NCBI GenBank assembly: GCA_010015655.1
Contig: ML976663.1
Location: forward strand, 676,393-740,392
Direction of reading: 5' to 3'
Source of the DNA: Bimuria novae-zelandiae CBS 107.79
Lineage: Eukaryota > Ascomycota > Dothideomycetes > Pleosporales > Didymosphaeriaceae
Length of the DNA: 64,000 nt
In this document: one piece after another, positions 12,213 through 23,200 of the stretch
Numbering within the stretch: the first letter of the stretch is position 1
Layout of the letters: each line of letters opens with the position of its first letter
Notes under the pieces: model-generated
What the model saw: only the letters and a program-made list of their open reading frames with translations
What the model was told of the DNA's origin: nothing
Databases searched by the model: none
Position numbers and translations under genes: made by a program

Positions 12213-13110
12213 CACCAAACATCAACTTTTCCAGGTCACCGAAAGGTCAATATCTATCGATTTTTTGTTAAAACACGACTTAAATACCTTTGTAAATCTG
12301 TTTTCTAGCATTCTCTTTTAGCTATAGGCGTTGTAGCAGGCGCGCTACCCTATTTTCTCTTTTAGCTCCCTAGTAAGCTAAAATCTTTTTAAAATGGCCC
12401 GTGCGCTGCTTAGATTTTCACGTTTAGTTAAAGGCCATAACCATAGCTAAGATAAGGAGATAGTTGTGACACTCCTTGCTCTTGCAAGATATAGGCACCT
12501 GCTAGGCCTAAATATAAAGGCTCTCTATGCGAAGAGCTATAGCATAATTTAACAAAGCACTAGCTCTTAATACCTACAACGACGAGAGCTGCCTGCAGCT
12601 CTCTAAAGACTAACTATTAGCGTCCCTAACCTAACATAACACGCAAACAAGGTAGCTAGCCTAGCCTTATATCATACGACTCTTAGGGATAAAGAAGAAG
12701 GATAGGCCTGGCTCTACCTTCCTACTACACCTATCTCCTTCGACACAGGCATCGCCAAGCCTGGTACAAAGGCTCTCCTCGCGCAGAGCCACGGCTCTGA
12801 TTTAACAGAGCACTGGCTCTCCATACCTATCCACTCTTTCCTTTTCTTTCTTCTTACAGCACTAAACTGCCTCTAAACACACACAAGGGATTCACCCTAA
12901 TGTACATATACTACTTAGTCTCCCTAACGGGAAGGGGAGCTATAGCTTAAAATGGTAGTAATACCCGCGTAGGCAAGAAATGCTTTCTAAGGTAGTATAT
13001 TAGTACTATAATTCTATAGCTTAGCACGTCGTATATGCCCTTCGGGAGGCGAGATAGTGGACTTAATCCCTATTAACTAGACAAAAAATGAATACTAACT
13101 AACTAACTAA
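12213..13110 (+). mobile_element. Non-autonomous LINE-tailed element, copy D
   Basis: An 898-bp copy of the units at 4336 and 5251, in the same orientation, lying directly after the full LINE. It ends in (AACT)n, a mutated (AACC)n, followed by the last 14-bp target copy (13,111-13,124). Beyond that the Fot-B transposase frame resumes. Confidence 0.8.
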
Positions 13111-13124
13111 GCCACCTAATCCTA

Positions 13125-13849
13125 ACCCTATCCTTAATAGGTTCACCTAAGATTAAGAATTAGGCAATAGCTCCTTATCAGGGCTTAGCAATTATGACTA
13201 GAGAAAGATGGATAGGCTTGTACGCTCTATAGTGAGTGATTAAAGTAATAAGGATACACAGAAGCTTTGTTAATTACTTTATCACCTATTTGTTAAAAAT
13301 AAGCTGCTTAAGCATAACAACGATAGGCTTAGGCAGGCGCTATTTATTAAGAAGAAGCGTAATAAGAAGAGTAAAGCTTTAGACCTTTAATAGCGCTAGG
13401 AGTATTATAGTAGGGCTATCTTATAGTTACTAAGGAAAATAAGGGAGGCACGTTATTATTAATTAATTAAGGAGCAAGAGGATAAGTAGCAGCAGCTTTA
13501 AAAAGTAGAAATAGTAGAGCTAAAGAAGGTAGCTAAGCTATATAAGGAGAAAATCTAGTAAGAAAAGCGTGCAGCGAGAGAGGCAGCGAAGAAGGCAAAG
13601 GAGAAGGAGAGAGCTAAAAAGGCAGCTTAGCGCACTGCCTAGAAGTCTGCCGATAACGCTAAAAAGGCTCTACAACTATCCTAAAGGAGTAAGAGAAAAG
13701 CTTCTCAGCCATCTCCACAGAGCAGAAAGCGTCAGAAACGTGTTATTAATGCTACGGATGTTGGGGAGGCCTCAAAGGGCGCATCTGCTGCCCTAACCAA
13801 ATCCACACGGAGCGGCCGCGACGTTAAGCTTCTAGATAGATTTAAATAG
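13125..13849 (+). pseudogene. Fot-B transposase, C-terminal part
   Basis: This continues the frame broken at 4335: the codons for PPDPNP span the target site. It codes for a long, very basic, Lys/Arg/Gln/Glu/Ala-rich coiled-coil-like tail (for example KLYKEKIQQEKRAAREAAKK near 13,534-13,593, reading two stops as Gln) and a stop at 13,847-13,849. Such tails are usual in this transposase group. The open stretch 13,569-13,796 is in another frame and is not the product. Confidence 0.85.
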
Positions 13850-13958
13850 TGCAAATGAATCGCAGCTATCGATTTACTATCCTAGTAGAAAATCTTATAA
13901 TAATATTGTTTGTAGGTGGTTCTGTAGCCTTATTTCTAATAGAGCGTTTATGGTGTTT

Positions 13959-14001
13959 GGCGTGCATTGGCTAAATCCGTGCATTAGGTACACGGACACG
14001 T
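13959..14001. repeat. Right terminal inverted repeat of Fot-B
   Basis: Inverted copy of 3104-3146 with one mismatch, followed by the TA target copy at 14,002-14,003. Confidence 0.93.
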
Positions 14002-14003
14002 TA

Positions 14004-14260
14004 ATAGCTCGCACTTGCGCATGCGTTAGCGCGTAACTAAGGGCCTCTTATTAGAGAATCTATTTCTCTAGGTGCTCTTCTTAGATAGGTGTAAGTTACT
14101 ATGCACCTTCGTGGGCATGCCTGTAAGATTAGGCACTATTAAAGCGGCGGCAAAGAGTAGTGCGTGGTATACCATGCTAGGTAGCAGCAGTAGCTAAAGC
14201 AACCCTAGATTTAAGGTCTATAAGTATATTCTAGACATCTTCTTCTATATATCTAGCCAT
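14004..14260 (-). pseudogene. Fot-A transposase, N-terminal part
   Basis: Read on the minus strand from ATG 14,260 it gives MARYIEEDV, a stop, then a helix-turn-helix of psq/CENP-B type (HGIPRTTLCRRF). It ends at the Fot-B insertion. The rest of the protein is at 1752-3101. Stops are at Gln positions. Confidence 0.8.
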
Positions 14261-14366
14261 TTAAAGACGGAGAAAACGATGCGAAAATTATTTTTAAAAT
14301 TAACAAAGAATTAAGTTTTGAAGAGTTAATATTTGGTCGTAGTGTATAGTGGGGGAGCGAGGTTGC

Positions 14367-14412
14367 GGGGCTGTCCGGAAATAAGGGGTGTCCGAAAATA
14401 GGGTGCCCGACT
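14367..14412. repeat. Right terminal inverted repeat of Fot-A
   Basis: Inverted partner of 1585-1629, ending GGGTGCCCGACT and followed by TA. Confidence 0.92.
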
Positions 14413-14414
14413 TA

Positions 14415-17364
14415 TTCTATTAAATTATGATAGACATTATTTATATTGTCCCTGTGGGAGAGGAATGCATTGATGGCAGCAAGTACGCCCTACACTCTAT
14501 AGACGAGTACTTAAAGTGGCATGAAATCGCCATAGTTAAGCGAAAGGATAAGTTAACTCTTATACGTTAGTTTATATCTTTAATCCGCAAGATCCAGCGC
14601 GTATACAACGCTAACGTAGTTGCTATTTAATACAATAACAAGAAAGGATTTAGAAACGATCTTATTAATATAATAGAAGAACTAGGCATGCTATATAAGC
14701 CAGCACTACCTGGCACAAAAGAACTAAATAGACTTATTAAACGCGCTGGCGGAGTACTAACGCAGCGAGCTCGCGCTATACGCATACACGCTAATCTGCC
14801 AAAGAGTCTATTACATGAGCTATATCGCACCGCCGCATATATCCTCAATCGCACGCCTATTAAAGCACTAGGCTGGAAGATATCGTACGAGGTAGTATAG
14901 GGACGAAAGCCACTTGTTACTTATATAAGGCCTATTAGCTGTCGCGCCTACGTCTATAATTATAATTTAAGAGCTACTAATAAGCTTAAATCGCGCACTC
15001 TAATTAGCTACCTTGTTAGCTACTAAGGCACTAATATCTTCTATATCTAGCTACCTATAAAAGACACTATTATTGTTACTCGCGACGTTGTATTTAAACC
15101 TATACTCTTCTTTAATAAAATAGATAAGTATGTATCAGGGTTAGTGCTCGAAGAGGTAATTAAACTACTCAAATATCTAAAAGAATATTAACATAATAAT
15201 ATTAGTATTAAAGATCTATTAACTACTCGTTAACGTTGCTACCTAGTAGAGACACCTACGACCTCAGCTTCGAGAGCTACAGGCTCCTAGGTGGGGAGTG
15301 AACAGATAGACGACGCATTTAAATTAATATAGCAATAGCAATAGCTGCCTACTCTAAGACCTATAATGTCTATTGCCACAAGTAATTATACTCCTAAGAG
15401 TAATAAAGTACTCAAGGGCTATTGCCAACGCGGCGAGAGAGCTCTACGAGATGTTAACCTAGACCTAACTAATACGAGCTTAATTATTACTAGTAAACGT
15501 AATCGAAAGTAGAAAGATCTAAATAACTTTATAATTTACACATACGTAATAGCGCTAGGAGCTACACCTTTTATTAACTATCTCTATGCATTTTTGACCA
15601 AGATTCGCTCTATACCTACTATAGATAAGATACTAAGAATTTATTAATCGCAGCTGCCACCTCTGCCGAAGGCAATAAAGTAGCTTAAAACACATATATT
15701 TAGTAATTAATTTTAACACGCTATAGAGGTTAAGTAGCAAGCTCTACGCGCTAAAGGAGTCTTTAGGAAGACTATAAAAATAAAGGCTACTATAGACGCT
15801 AAGGTGCTACCATTAATGTGGATATTTATATACAAGATCGACGAAGAAGGATACCTCTTATAGTTTAAAGCTTAACTTATTGTTTAAGGAGATTTTTAAG
15901 CTCTACTTAACGATATATACGCTGCTATACTTGTAATTTATAACTTTTACGCTCTTATTATAATTGCTAATTACTTTAGTCTAGAGCTAAAGTAGTACGA
16001 TGTCCCTACTGCCTTCCTAAACGCTGAGATTGATCGAAAACTATACGCTGAAACACCTAAGGCGTTCCGCCATACTGCAGGCGAGATCATGCTAGTACTC
16101 CGCGCCCTGTACGGCCTGAAGGAGTCACCAATCCTATGGTATAATAAACTACGTCGACAACTTGTTAAGCTGGGTCTAAAGCTAGTTAAAGGCTTTCCTT
16201 ACTTATACACGAGCCGCTAGCTTATCCTATTTATTTATGTTAACGACATTATCATAGCATATTATTAGTCTAATGCCTATTACCACAGGTCTTTTAAGAA
16301 GGATCTAGTGGTCCTATACAACATTAAAGCTATAGGAGACCTTACCTAGTTTCTCGGAATCTATATTATACGCGATTAAGCCCTGCATAAGACGTGGCTA
16401 GTCTAGGACGCGTTTATTAATAAGGTATGCGCTTAATTTAGCATTAAAGCTATAGGCAAGGCTCTAGACATTCTACTAGCGGAGAACTAGCTACTATAGT
16501 CTACTAAGGAGCCTAATTTATCGCGAATAAAGCTCTATTAGCAACTAGTTAGCTCTCTCGTATATATCGCTGTCTAGGGTAGACCTAACGTCGCCTGAAC
16601 GCACGTCGTCTTTGCTTGTCACCTTACTAACCCAGGATAGTCACACATCTCGAAAATCCGGAAGACCTGGCGCTACCTACTCAGCACGAAGGCTCTTGCA
16701 CTTGAAGCCTCTACTAGCGCGCAGGATATGGCTAAGTATCTATCTAACGATCTAACATATCGCGATCCTCTCTTCTTTAGATTCTCTAACGCCTTATACG
16801 CTGACGAGCCTAAGACTCGCCAAAGCTCTTAAGGCTATACTTTTAAGTTTGGTAGACTAATAATTAACTAGAAGTTAATAGTACAACGCATAGTTACGAA
16901 ATTAACTATAAAATCTAAATTACTAGCTCTATTACTTGCTAGCTTGTAGATAGAAGAATAGATGCGATTCTTCTCTAGTATTAACCTTACTCTTAACTGT
17001 ACACCTACTATCTGGTGTGATAATTAATAGACTATTAGTATTATTACTAAACAGCAAGACAAGCTTTATATAAAGGTTAAATATATCAACATCCACTAGC
17101 TCTAGATTCGACAGGAAGTCGAAGCCTCTCGTATTAACGTTAAATAGGTCCCCACTAACTATATGCCTGCTAATAGACTTATAAAAATTTTACTTAAGTA
17201 GAAGTTTGCAGACTTCGTCTACTAAATTAGCCTTATTAATGTTACTAAGCGTCTAAAGGGCCTGCGTTAAACTAATAGTAATAATCTTAATAGTATCTAT
17301 ATACACTAATACTAATTAGCTATTATTGACTCCCTGCCTGGGCGTCCACGCCAGCTGGGGGGTG
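14415..17364 (+). mobile_element. Copia-1, right piece (integrase C-terminal part, reverse transcriptase, RNase H)
   Basis: This continues the element cut at 1582. An integrase region (ELYRTAAYILNRTP near 14,817-14,860) is followed by the reverse transcriptase: a block near 16,000-16,030, ALYGLKESPILWYNKL near 16,108-16,155, and the active site reading YVND near 16,236-16,247 where copia normally has YVDD (GAC to AAC, a RIP-type change). An RNase H region with IWCDNQ lies near 17,010-17,030. The coding part ends near 17,270 and is followed by a purine-rich tract (GCTGGGGGGTG) before the LTR. Stops throughout mark it as dead. Confidence 0.85.
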
Positions 17365-17699
17365 TGTCACGGTTTATGGCTCTTACTCTACAAGATAGTT
17401 GCTCCTACCTTAACATAGTTACGACTTACCTTCTTTCTGTCTAGGACTAGCGTTGTTTGTGCCTGCGCACCTATACCTTCTGTAGCTTCTAGATAGAACA
17501 ACCTCAGTTCAATCTTGCAATCTTTTCCACTGCGTACTGTCCGCTCAGCGCTCTGCTCACCGCGACATGTTTAGTAACGTTTCTAATAAGACGCTTTAGT
17601 TAGTGTCTTTTTCTTCTGCACGCTACGTAATTTTACATCTATACAAGCGTAGAATAATCCCTGGCTAGGGCTTATAGCACCCTGCTAGCTCATAAGACA
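17365..17699 (+). repeat. 3' LTR of Copia-1
   Basis: A 335-bp segment beginning TGTCAC directly after the polypurine tract and ending in ACA. The right end is inferred from the TG..CA rule; the matching 5' LTR is outside the window, so the end and its target duplication cannot be confirmed. Confidence 0.65.
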
Positions 17700-17752
17700 G
17701 CGTCTGAAAATTGTATGCTGCTCTTGACTAGCAGACAATTTTCAGACGCTGT
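17697..17752. repeat. Perfect 18-bp inverted repeat forming a 56-nt hairpin
   Basis: ACAGCGTCTGAAAATTGT at 17,697-17,714 pairs perfectly with 17,735-17,752. A second stem (CTGCT/AGCAG) lies inside the 20-nt loop. It straddles the Copia-1 LTR edge and precedes the Harbinger relic. It has no sign of RIP. Confidence 0.8.
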
Positions 17753-19908
17753 CGCTGTCGGAGCACCGGCGCTGAGCCTCCGACCTCTGTGGAATCCTTG
17801 TCGCGCTGCCTTTGTATGGTGTTGAGCTTCCCCGGGCAGTCGCCATGCCAGACCTCGAACCTCATATAATTGTTGCTCTCGCAGCAACTCTGAGAGCTGT
17901 TACTGCGAGCGTTGCTCTATTGGCGGAGAACTATGAGGAGCCATCAGGCGTTCGAGAAATCTCATCCGATGAGGTGCGCGGCCAGCAGTGGGTGGAGGAC
18001 TGTATGAGCAGGCCTGCTCGACTGTTCGACGAATCGCGATTACGGAAAAGTACGTTCGAGGCTCTCGTAGTATACCTACGAGACAATCAGCTCGTTGTCG
18101 ACGGCAACTCAATTACTGTTGAGGAGAAAGTACTCACCTTTTTGTACATCTGCGGCCAAGGCGCGTCCTAGAGAAACACCAAATATCGATGCGGCCACTC
18201 AATGAGTACTATCAGCGCCACTTTCCATGAGGTGTTGAACGCCATGCTGCGCTTGTATCAGGCGTACGTCAAATCGCCAGCGGAGGATACGCCAGATGCA
18301 ATCAAGTATGAGCCCAAGCGATATCCGTACTTCAAGGACTGTGTGGGCGCGCTCGACGGATCTCATTTCAAGATGTACGTGCCAGCTCGAGAGCAAAAGC
18401 GATACAGGAATTGTCATGGTGTACTATCGCAGAACGTATTAGCAGTCGTCGATTTTAATCTAAACTTCCTATATATCTTACCTAGGTAGGAGGGCAGTGC
18501 CCACGACAGTTAGGTTCTCCGCAATACTATTACTAAGGGCTTTAAAGCACTACCTAGTAAATATTTCTTAGTAGACGCAGGTTATATAAACTTAAAGATA
18601 CTATTAATGCCTTACTATGGCACTTAGTACTACCTAAGAGAAATTAAGACTACTTATTATAAACTAGAAATAAGAGAAAAGTTATTTAACTATTACTACT
18701 TATTACTATATAATACTATAAAAAAAGTATTTAAAGTATTTAAATGTTACTAAAGAATATTTAATTGCCTATATAAGTTTAATATTTAAACTTAAATAAA
18801 ACTTGTATTTGCCCTCGCTAGTGTCTTTAACTTTATTAATATTTAATGTTCTATTAATAAGGATTTTAATCTACTAGATCTATATAATAATAAGAAGAGC
18901 GAGCAAAGGTAGCGCAACGTAGAGAATATTAAGGATCTACGCTATATAAGTACTAGTATAAATATATTCTAGGATTAACTTACGTAGGCTATATAGAATT
19001 GTTATCGCGGGCTATAGCGATATATTATAAATAGTATTAATATTAGTAGTGTTATAGAATAGTGCTATAGGAGACTATAAGAGAGAGCTCCTACTTAATT
19101 AAGTTTATAAGCTTAGGTTAGTAAGGCGGACGCATTTTTGTATAAAACTAAGATATAGTTAAAACTTTACTAAACAAGTATATAACTTAGTCTAAGCTAG
19201 TGATACCAAATTTAGCAGGACTACTACTCTCCTATATAAAACGTAGTATTCTAGTAAAGTACGAGTCTCTGTAGGAGACTAGGCATGTATAGCCTAGTAG
19301 TTAGGGCTAAACTTAGAGGAGTTTACTTAAAAAAATGGCGCTAGTAAGAGCGCTTGTAATATCGCGATCCTTAGTATAGTATTATGCCTTAATATACTAA
19401 AATTACTAGTAAATAGTCTACTTATATACTTATATACTATTTTTTAACGCTAACTTGCTATTACTCTTCTAGTCTACTATATTATAAAGGTGCGAGAAGT
19501 CCTAATACTCTAGTTTTTTAATTACTAATAGTATACGTAGTTATATAAAAACCTATCTCTTTTAAAAAGGTCGTAAGCGAAGAGTTAGGAAGGTTATAGT
19601 AATAGCCTTATTATTAAGAATATTAATAATAGCAAGCTATATAGCGATATTAAGAACCTAGTAAGTACTTATAAACTTAGTAATAGTATCTTTCTAATTC
19701 TTCTTGTTTAGTAATTCTACGAGCCTATGGAGCTTATTAGCGATCCTGGCCATGTGCTGCCCGAATTAATCCATACTAGTACCCTTTTTGCCACGCTTCT
19801 CTATATAGCGAGGGAGCGACAATAAGGTGCCCGATCGCTTACAATGCGATACACTAGAAGAATTATTACTTTTTAATAGTGCTACTAACTACTACAGCGA
19901 GGACGTTA
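17753..19908 (+). mobile_element. PIF/Harbinger DNA transposon relic
   Basis: Holds a DDE_4-type transposase at its left and a decayed AT-rich remainder with scattered Gln-rich coding remnants to about 19,700. The first ~670 bp are almost free of RIP changes; from about 18,430 onward the sequence is heavily mutated. I could not find convincing terminal inverted repeats, so both limits are provisional. It ends before the target copy ATAAC (19,909-19,913) of the solo LTR. Confidence 0.6.
17812..18870 (+). pseudogene. PIF/Harbinger transposase, RIP-mutated in its 3' half
   Basis: One frame from 17,812 (or the internal ATG at 17,845) to about 18,870. The first 120 codons are open to a TAG at 18,169-18,171, then open again from 18,202 to 18,489 in the same frame. 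The first catalytic Asp lies in CVGALDGSHF near 18,340-18,370, the second in LVDAGY near 18,578-18,595. The Glu expected in RAIERVFG reads K in NTIKKVFKVF near 18,715-18,745 (GAG to AAG type change). LVFALASVFNFI near 18,800-18,840 matches the usual C-terminal block. Fungal Harbinger transposases cut and paste DNA at 3-bp TWA targets; this one is dead. Confidence 0.8.
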
Positions 19909-19913
19909 ATAAC

Positions 19914-19992
19914 TGTCCGATTACATGGCCCCTTGCACACACGAAGGTAGCTGGCGCAACCCTACACAAAGAGACTTTGCCAGCAGTCCGGT
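19914..19992 (+). repeat. Solo LTR of the Copia-3 LTR type, left half
   Basis: Starts TGTCCGATTACATGG after target copy ATAAC (19,909-19,913). It is cut by Copia-2 and continues at 25,295. Over the shared part it matches the LTRs at 29,547 and 34,900. Confidence 0.9.
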
Positions 19993-20200
19993 TGTCCGAT
20001 TACATGGTCCCTTGCATTCTGCAAGGTGGCTGGCGCACCTGTACCCTTGCATAAGATACATTCCTCCCTTGCATGAGATACATTCCACAACAAAGCAAGG
20101 GATATCTTTATAGTTATATAGATGCTACCTCCCACAGTAGGAGAACAACGATCAATCAATCATCCTTCTTCATCTCATAAAACTACCCTCCAATCTAACA
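19993..20200 (+). repeat. 5' LTR of Copia-2
   Basis: 208 bp, TGTCCGATT...AATCTAACA. It differs from the 3' LTR at only a few sites, mostly transitions. The next bases (ATTAAGAGTCTCACTG) are where the primer-binding site should be and are shared with Copia-3. Confidence 0.95.
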
Positions 20201-20250
20201 ATTAAGAGTCTCACTGCCTCAACCAATACTACCTTATCAAGCCAATCGCA

Positions 20251-23200
20251 ATGGCCCTATCGACTCTTAGAGATCCCACAGTGATCCTGACCAACTACAC
20301 GAATTACACGCCATAGCTTAAACAGCTTAAAACAAGATGCCAATTCCTAAAGGTCTAGAGTATTATCGACCTAGCGCTGATAGATAAACCAAAGCAGAAA
20401 CCCGCAATGCCAGTGCCTCCGCTAATAAGTAACTACCAACCAAGCGCCGCCTACATGACTGCGAACCCAAATAACGTGCCAACATTACCATCCCATCTAT
20501 TAACGGCAGGCGCGAAAGCATACAAAGATAATAGCGACTATCATAAAAAACGGCTCAAGATCTACAAGATCATGGATCGAGCCTATCAGGAAGAAAAGGC
20601 AGACCTTAATAAGGTGGTCACCTTTCTCTAATCAACGATCTCCGCGCATCTGCAGAACAACTACTACATTTCTAAAGAAACGATAAAGTAATAGATTAAT
20701 AACCTTACAATCATAGTTAGGGTTAACTATTAAGACGAATATCGACGAGCAAGGGCAAGATACCAAAAAGCTCTTAAACTAATAAGAATAGCTAGATTAT
20801 AGGCTATATAGCTATCTAAGTACGATCACGCAGCCACAAAAGCAAAGACTAATCGCGTCGTAGAACTTTAAAGGCTAGACTTAGTTAAAGAAGACTTTAT
20901 AAAGGCAGTTGTCCATGTCGCACCCATGTAGGTAACGACCTTCTAGCAATATAGAAGCAAGGATACAGCTGTCTCACGGAAGCACACAATAAAACTCTTC
21001 CAAGACCACATAATCCTGCAGCACCCGATTAAGGGTAAACAAAAGGGCGCTTTTACTACTGCAGGTTCATCTCTCGCTAACGGTGAATCCATTCAGGCCA
21101 CAGACAGGGACGCCTCTCTTATAGATAAAGCAGCATTATCTAAAAGTCGGGGAAGATCTCGGAATTATAAATAATAAAACAATAGTTAACGTACTAAATC
21201 TAAGCGGTCGCCTTAGAGCCTTAAGCTAATAATAGTTAGTGGTAATTATTACCCTGCTTATGACCTACGCCATAGTCTTTAAGACTATTTTTATGCCTTT
21301 TTAGATAAGCAGCTAGACTAGTTTAGAGCGAACCCTCTTATAGTAAAGCTAGTTAAGCTTAGGCTAGAACATGATACCAACTTCTAAGAGAAGTTAAGAA
21401 TAGTAAAAAGACTAAGGTCTTAAACACCTAGAATTAAATTATCGCATACTCCCACTCTAACTTGAATTACTAAGGCTAATAATAAGTGACTAGATAGACG
21501 CAAGATCACTAAAATCCTAGCGAGCTTCAACGCCGCCTCTATCTACACCAACCTAAACACGTACCTACTACAATGCTCAGCCATACTCGATTCAGGCACA
21601 ACCTGTCATATCTTTAACGACATCGATCGCTTTATCTCATACTAGCTACCAGCGCCAGGAGACTTCATATAGGCAGGGAATACACAAATATAGATTAAAG
21701 GATACGAGAGCGTCCATCTTAACGTACAAAGTATAAGTAGCAATTAAATAATATAGCTAGACAATGTCGCCTATTACCCTAATCTGCTCTGCAACCTTAT
21801 ATCGTTCCAATTACTCCGGAGGCAAGGCCTTTAGTAGGACACAAGGGCAGACCTAATAACTCTAAGGAGAAGAGACAACACTATACTAGCAGAACTTTAA
21901 GAGTTGCATAGACAGTGGGTGTTAGAACATAAAACAAGGCCTACAGGCACTCCTACTAAAGCTGCACATGCCACCCACAAGACCAACATACGCACCAAAC
22001 GAAGACCGCAGAAGGCAGACGCATTAACCTGGCACTAATAATTAGGCCATCTAGGCCCTTAGGCTCTCGAACACCTCGTACAGCAATCTAAGGGGGTAAG
22101 GATTAAAGGCCTCCCTACTATTAAGTGTAACGCCTGCGGCAAAGTAAAACTAAAATAGCAAATACGCCAGCAAGCTAAAGAGCTAACTAAAGGCCCCGGC
22201 GAGCGAGTCGCACTCGATTTTCATAACTATAAAGTAGAAAGCTTAACAAAAGAGAAGAGCTAAATACTAATTACTAATTAATTCTTTAGCTTCGCATGGG
22301 ACTTCTACTTCAAGGACAATCGCCTAGCACGATCTATTATTAAGTAACTTAGCACTTTTATACTATTTATAAAAGTATAATATAATACTACGGTAAAAGT
22401 AATTAAATCCGACAACGAGATCTTCTCTATTAAGGCAGATATTAAGAAGTAGTGCTTAACGCAAGGGATTAAGATTGAGCCCTTAGCACCTAATACTTAA
22501 GCATAAAATAGAGGGGCTAAGCGCTTAGGGGGTGTAATTAAGGAGAAAGCGCGTGCGATGCGACTTAACTCTAACCTACCCTAGTAAATATAGCCTAAGA
22601 TTACCCAAGCCGCAGTCTACCTCTATAATTAAACCCCAAACTACGCTAATTAATAGCGATCACCATACGAAGTGTTCTTTACGATAGTAGCTTTTTAAAA
22701 CGGCGTTGTCACCTAACTAAAGAAGCTAAATTAAACTTACTTAAAAGCCTATAGCTGTAAAGCCTTCGCTATAACTAATAACACTAAACGTGGCAAGAGC
22801 AAGCTCCAGCGGCTAGACCCTAAAGCTTGGATAGGCTATCTAGTTGGCTATAGATTAACTAATATCTAGAGGATATAGATCCCCTCCTTAGCAAAGATAA
22901 TTAGTACTCGCGACGTAATTTTCGACGAGGATACTATGTTCTTAGGCCAAACTAAAGACCTAATAGACAACCTTATATATAGTATATTAGAAGAAATAGC
23001 AGCCTAGGTGCGATTAATAGAGTTACCTCCCTTACCTTAACAAGAGCAAGCTACCGAGTCCTTCTTTAAGGATAAAATAATTAGTAAAGCGTTAGAGGAA
23101 GAGGTTAAAGGAGCTCCTAAGTATAGGTAAGATAGGAAAGTTAGGTATGAATATCTAACGCCTCCCTTAACGCTACTACTAGTAACACTCCTTGCACAAC

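Larger units (their letters stand above)
3104..14001 (+). mobile_element. Fot-B, Tc1/mariner-Fot DNA transposon nested in Fot-A
   Basis: Terminal inverted repeats of 43 bp (ACGTGTCCGTGTACCTAATG...) match with one mismatch and are flanked by TA at 3102-3103 and 14,002-14,003. The transposase is on the plus strand. Without the LINE array the element is 2109 bp. It splits the Fot-A transposase gene, so it is younger than Fot-A. Confidence 0.93.
1585..14412 (-). mobile_element. Fot-A, Tc1/mariner-Fot (pogo) DNA transposon inserted in Copia-1
   Basis: Inverted repeats of about 45 bp sit at both ends; the outer 28 bp match perfectly (starting AGTCGGGCACCCTATTTTCG) and the rest imperfectly. TA target duplications flank them at 1583-1584 and 14,413-14,414. 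The transposase runs on the minus strand from 14,260 to 1752. Without the nested Fot-B the element is 1928 bp, a normal Fot1-type size. The left repeat holds two tandem variants of a roughly 18-bp unit (CCCTATTTTCGGACACC and CCCTATTTTCAGACACC). Confidence 0.92.

Noticed and set aside
13121..13136. CCTAACCCTATCC resembling a telomere repeat
   Set aside because: It is part of the transposase codons for DPNPIL and does not repeat.
13569..13796. 75-codon basic open frame inside Fot-B
   Set aside because: It is out of register with the transposase frame, which explains the sequence better; the Arg-rich content comes from the Lys/Arg-rich tail read in another frame.
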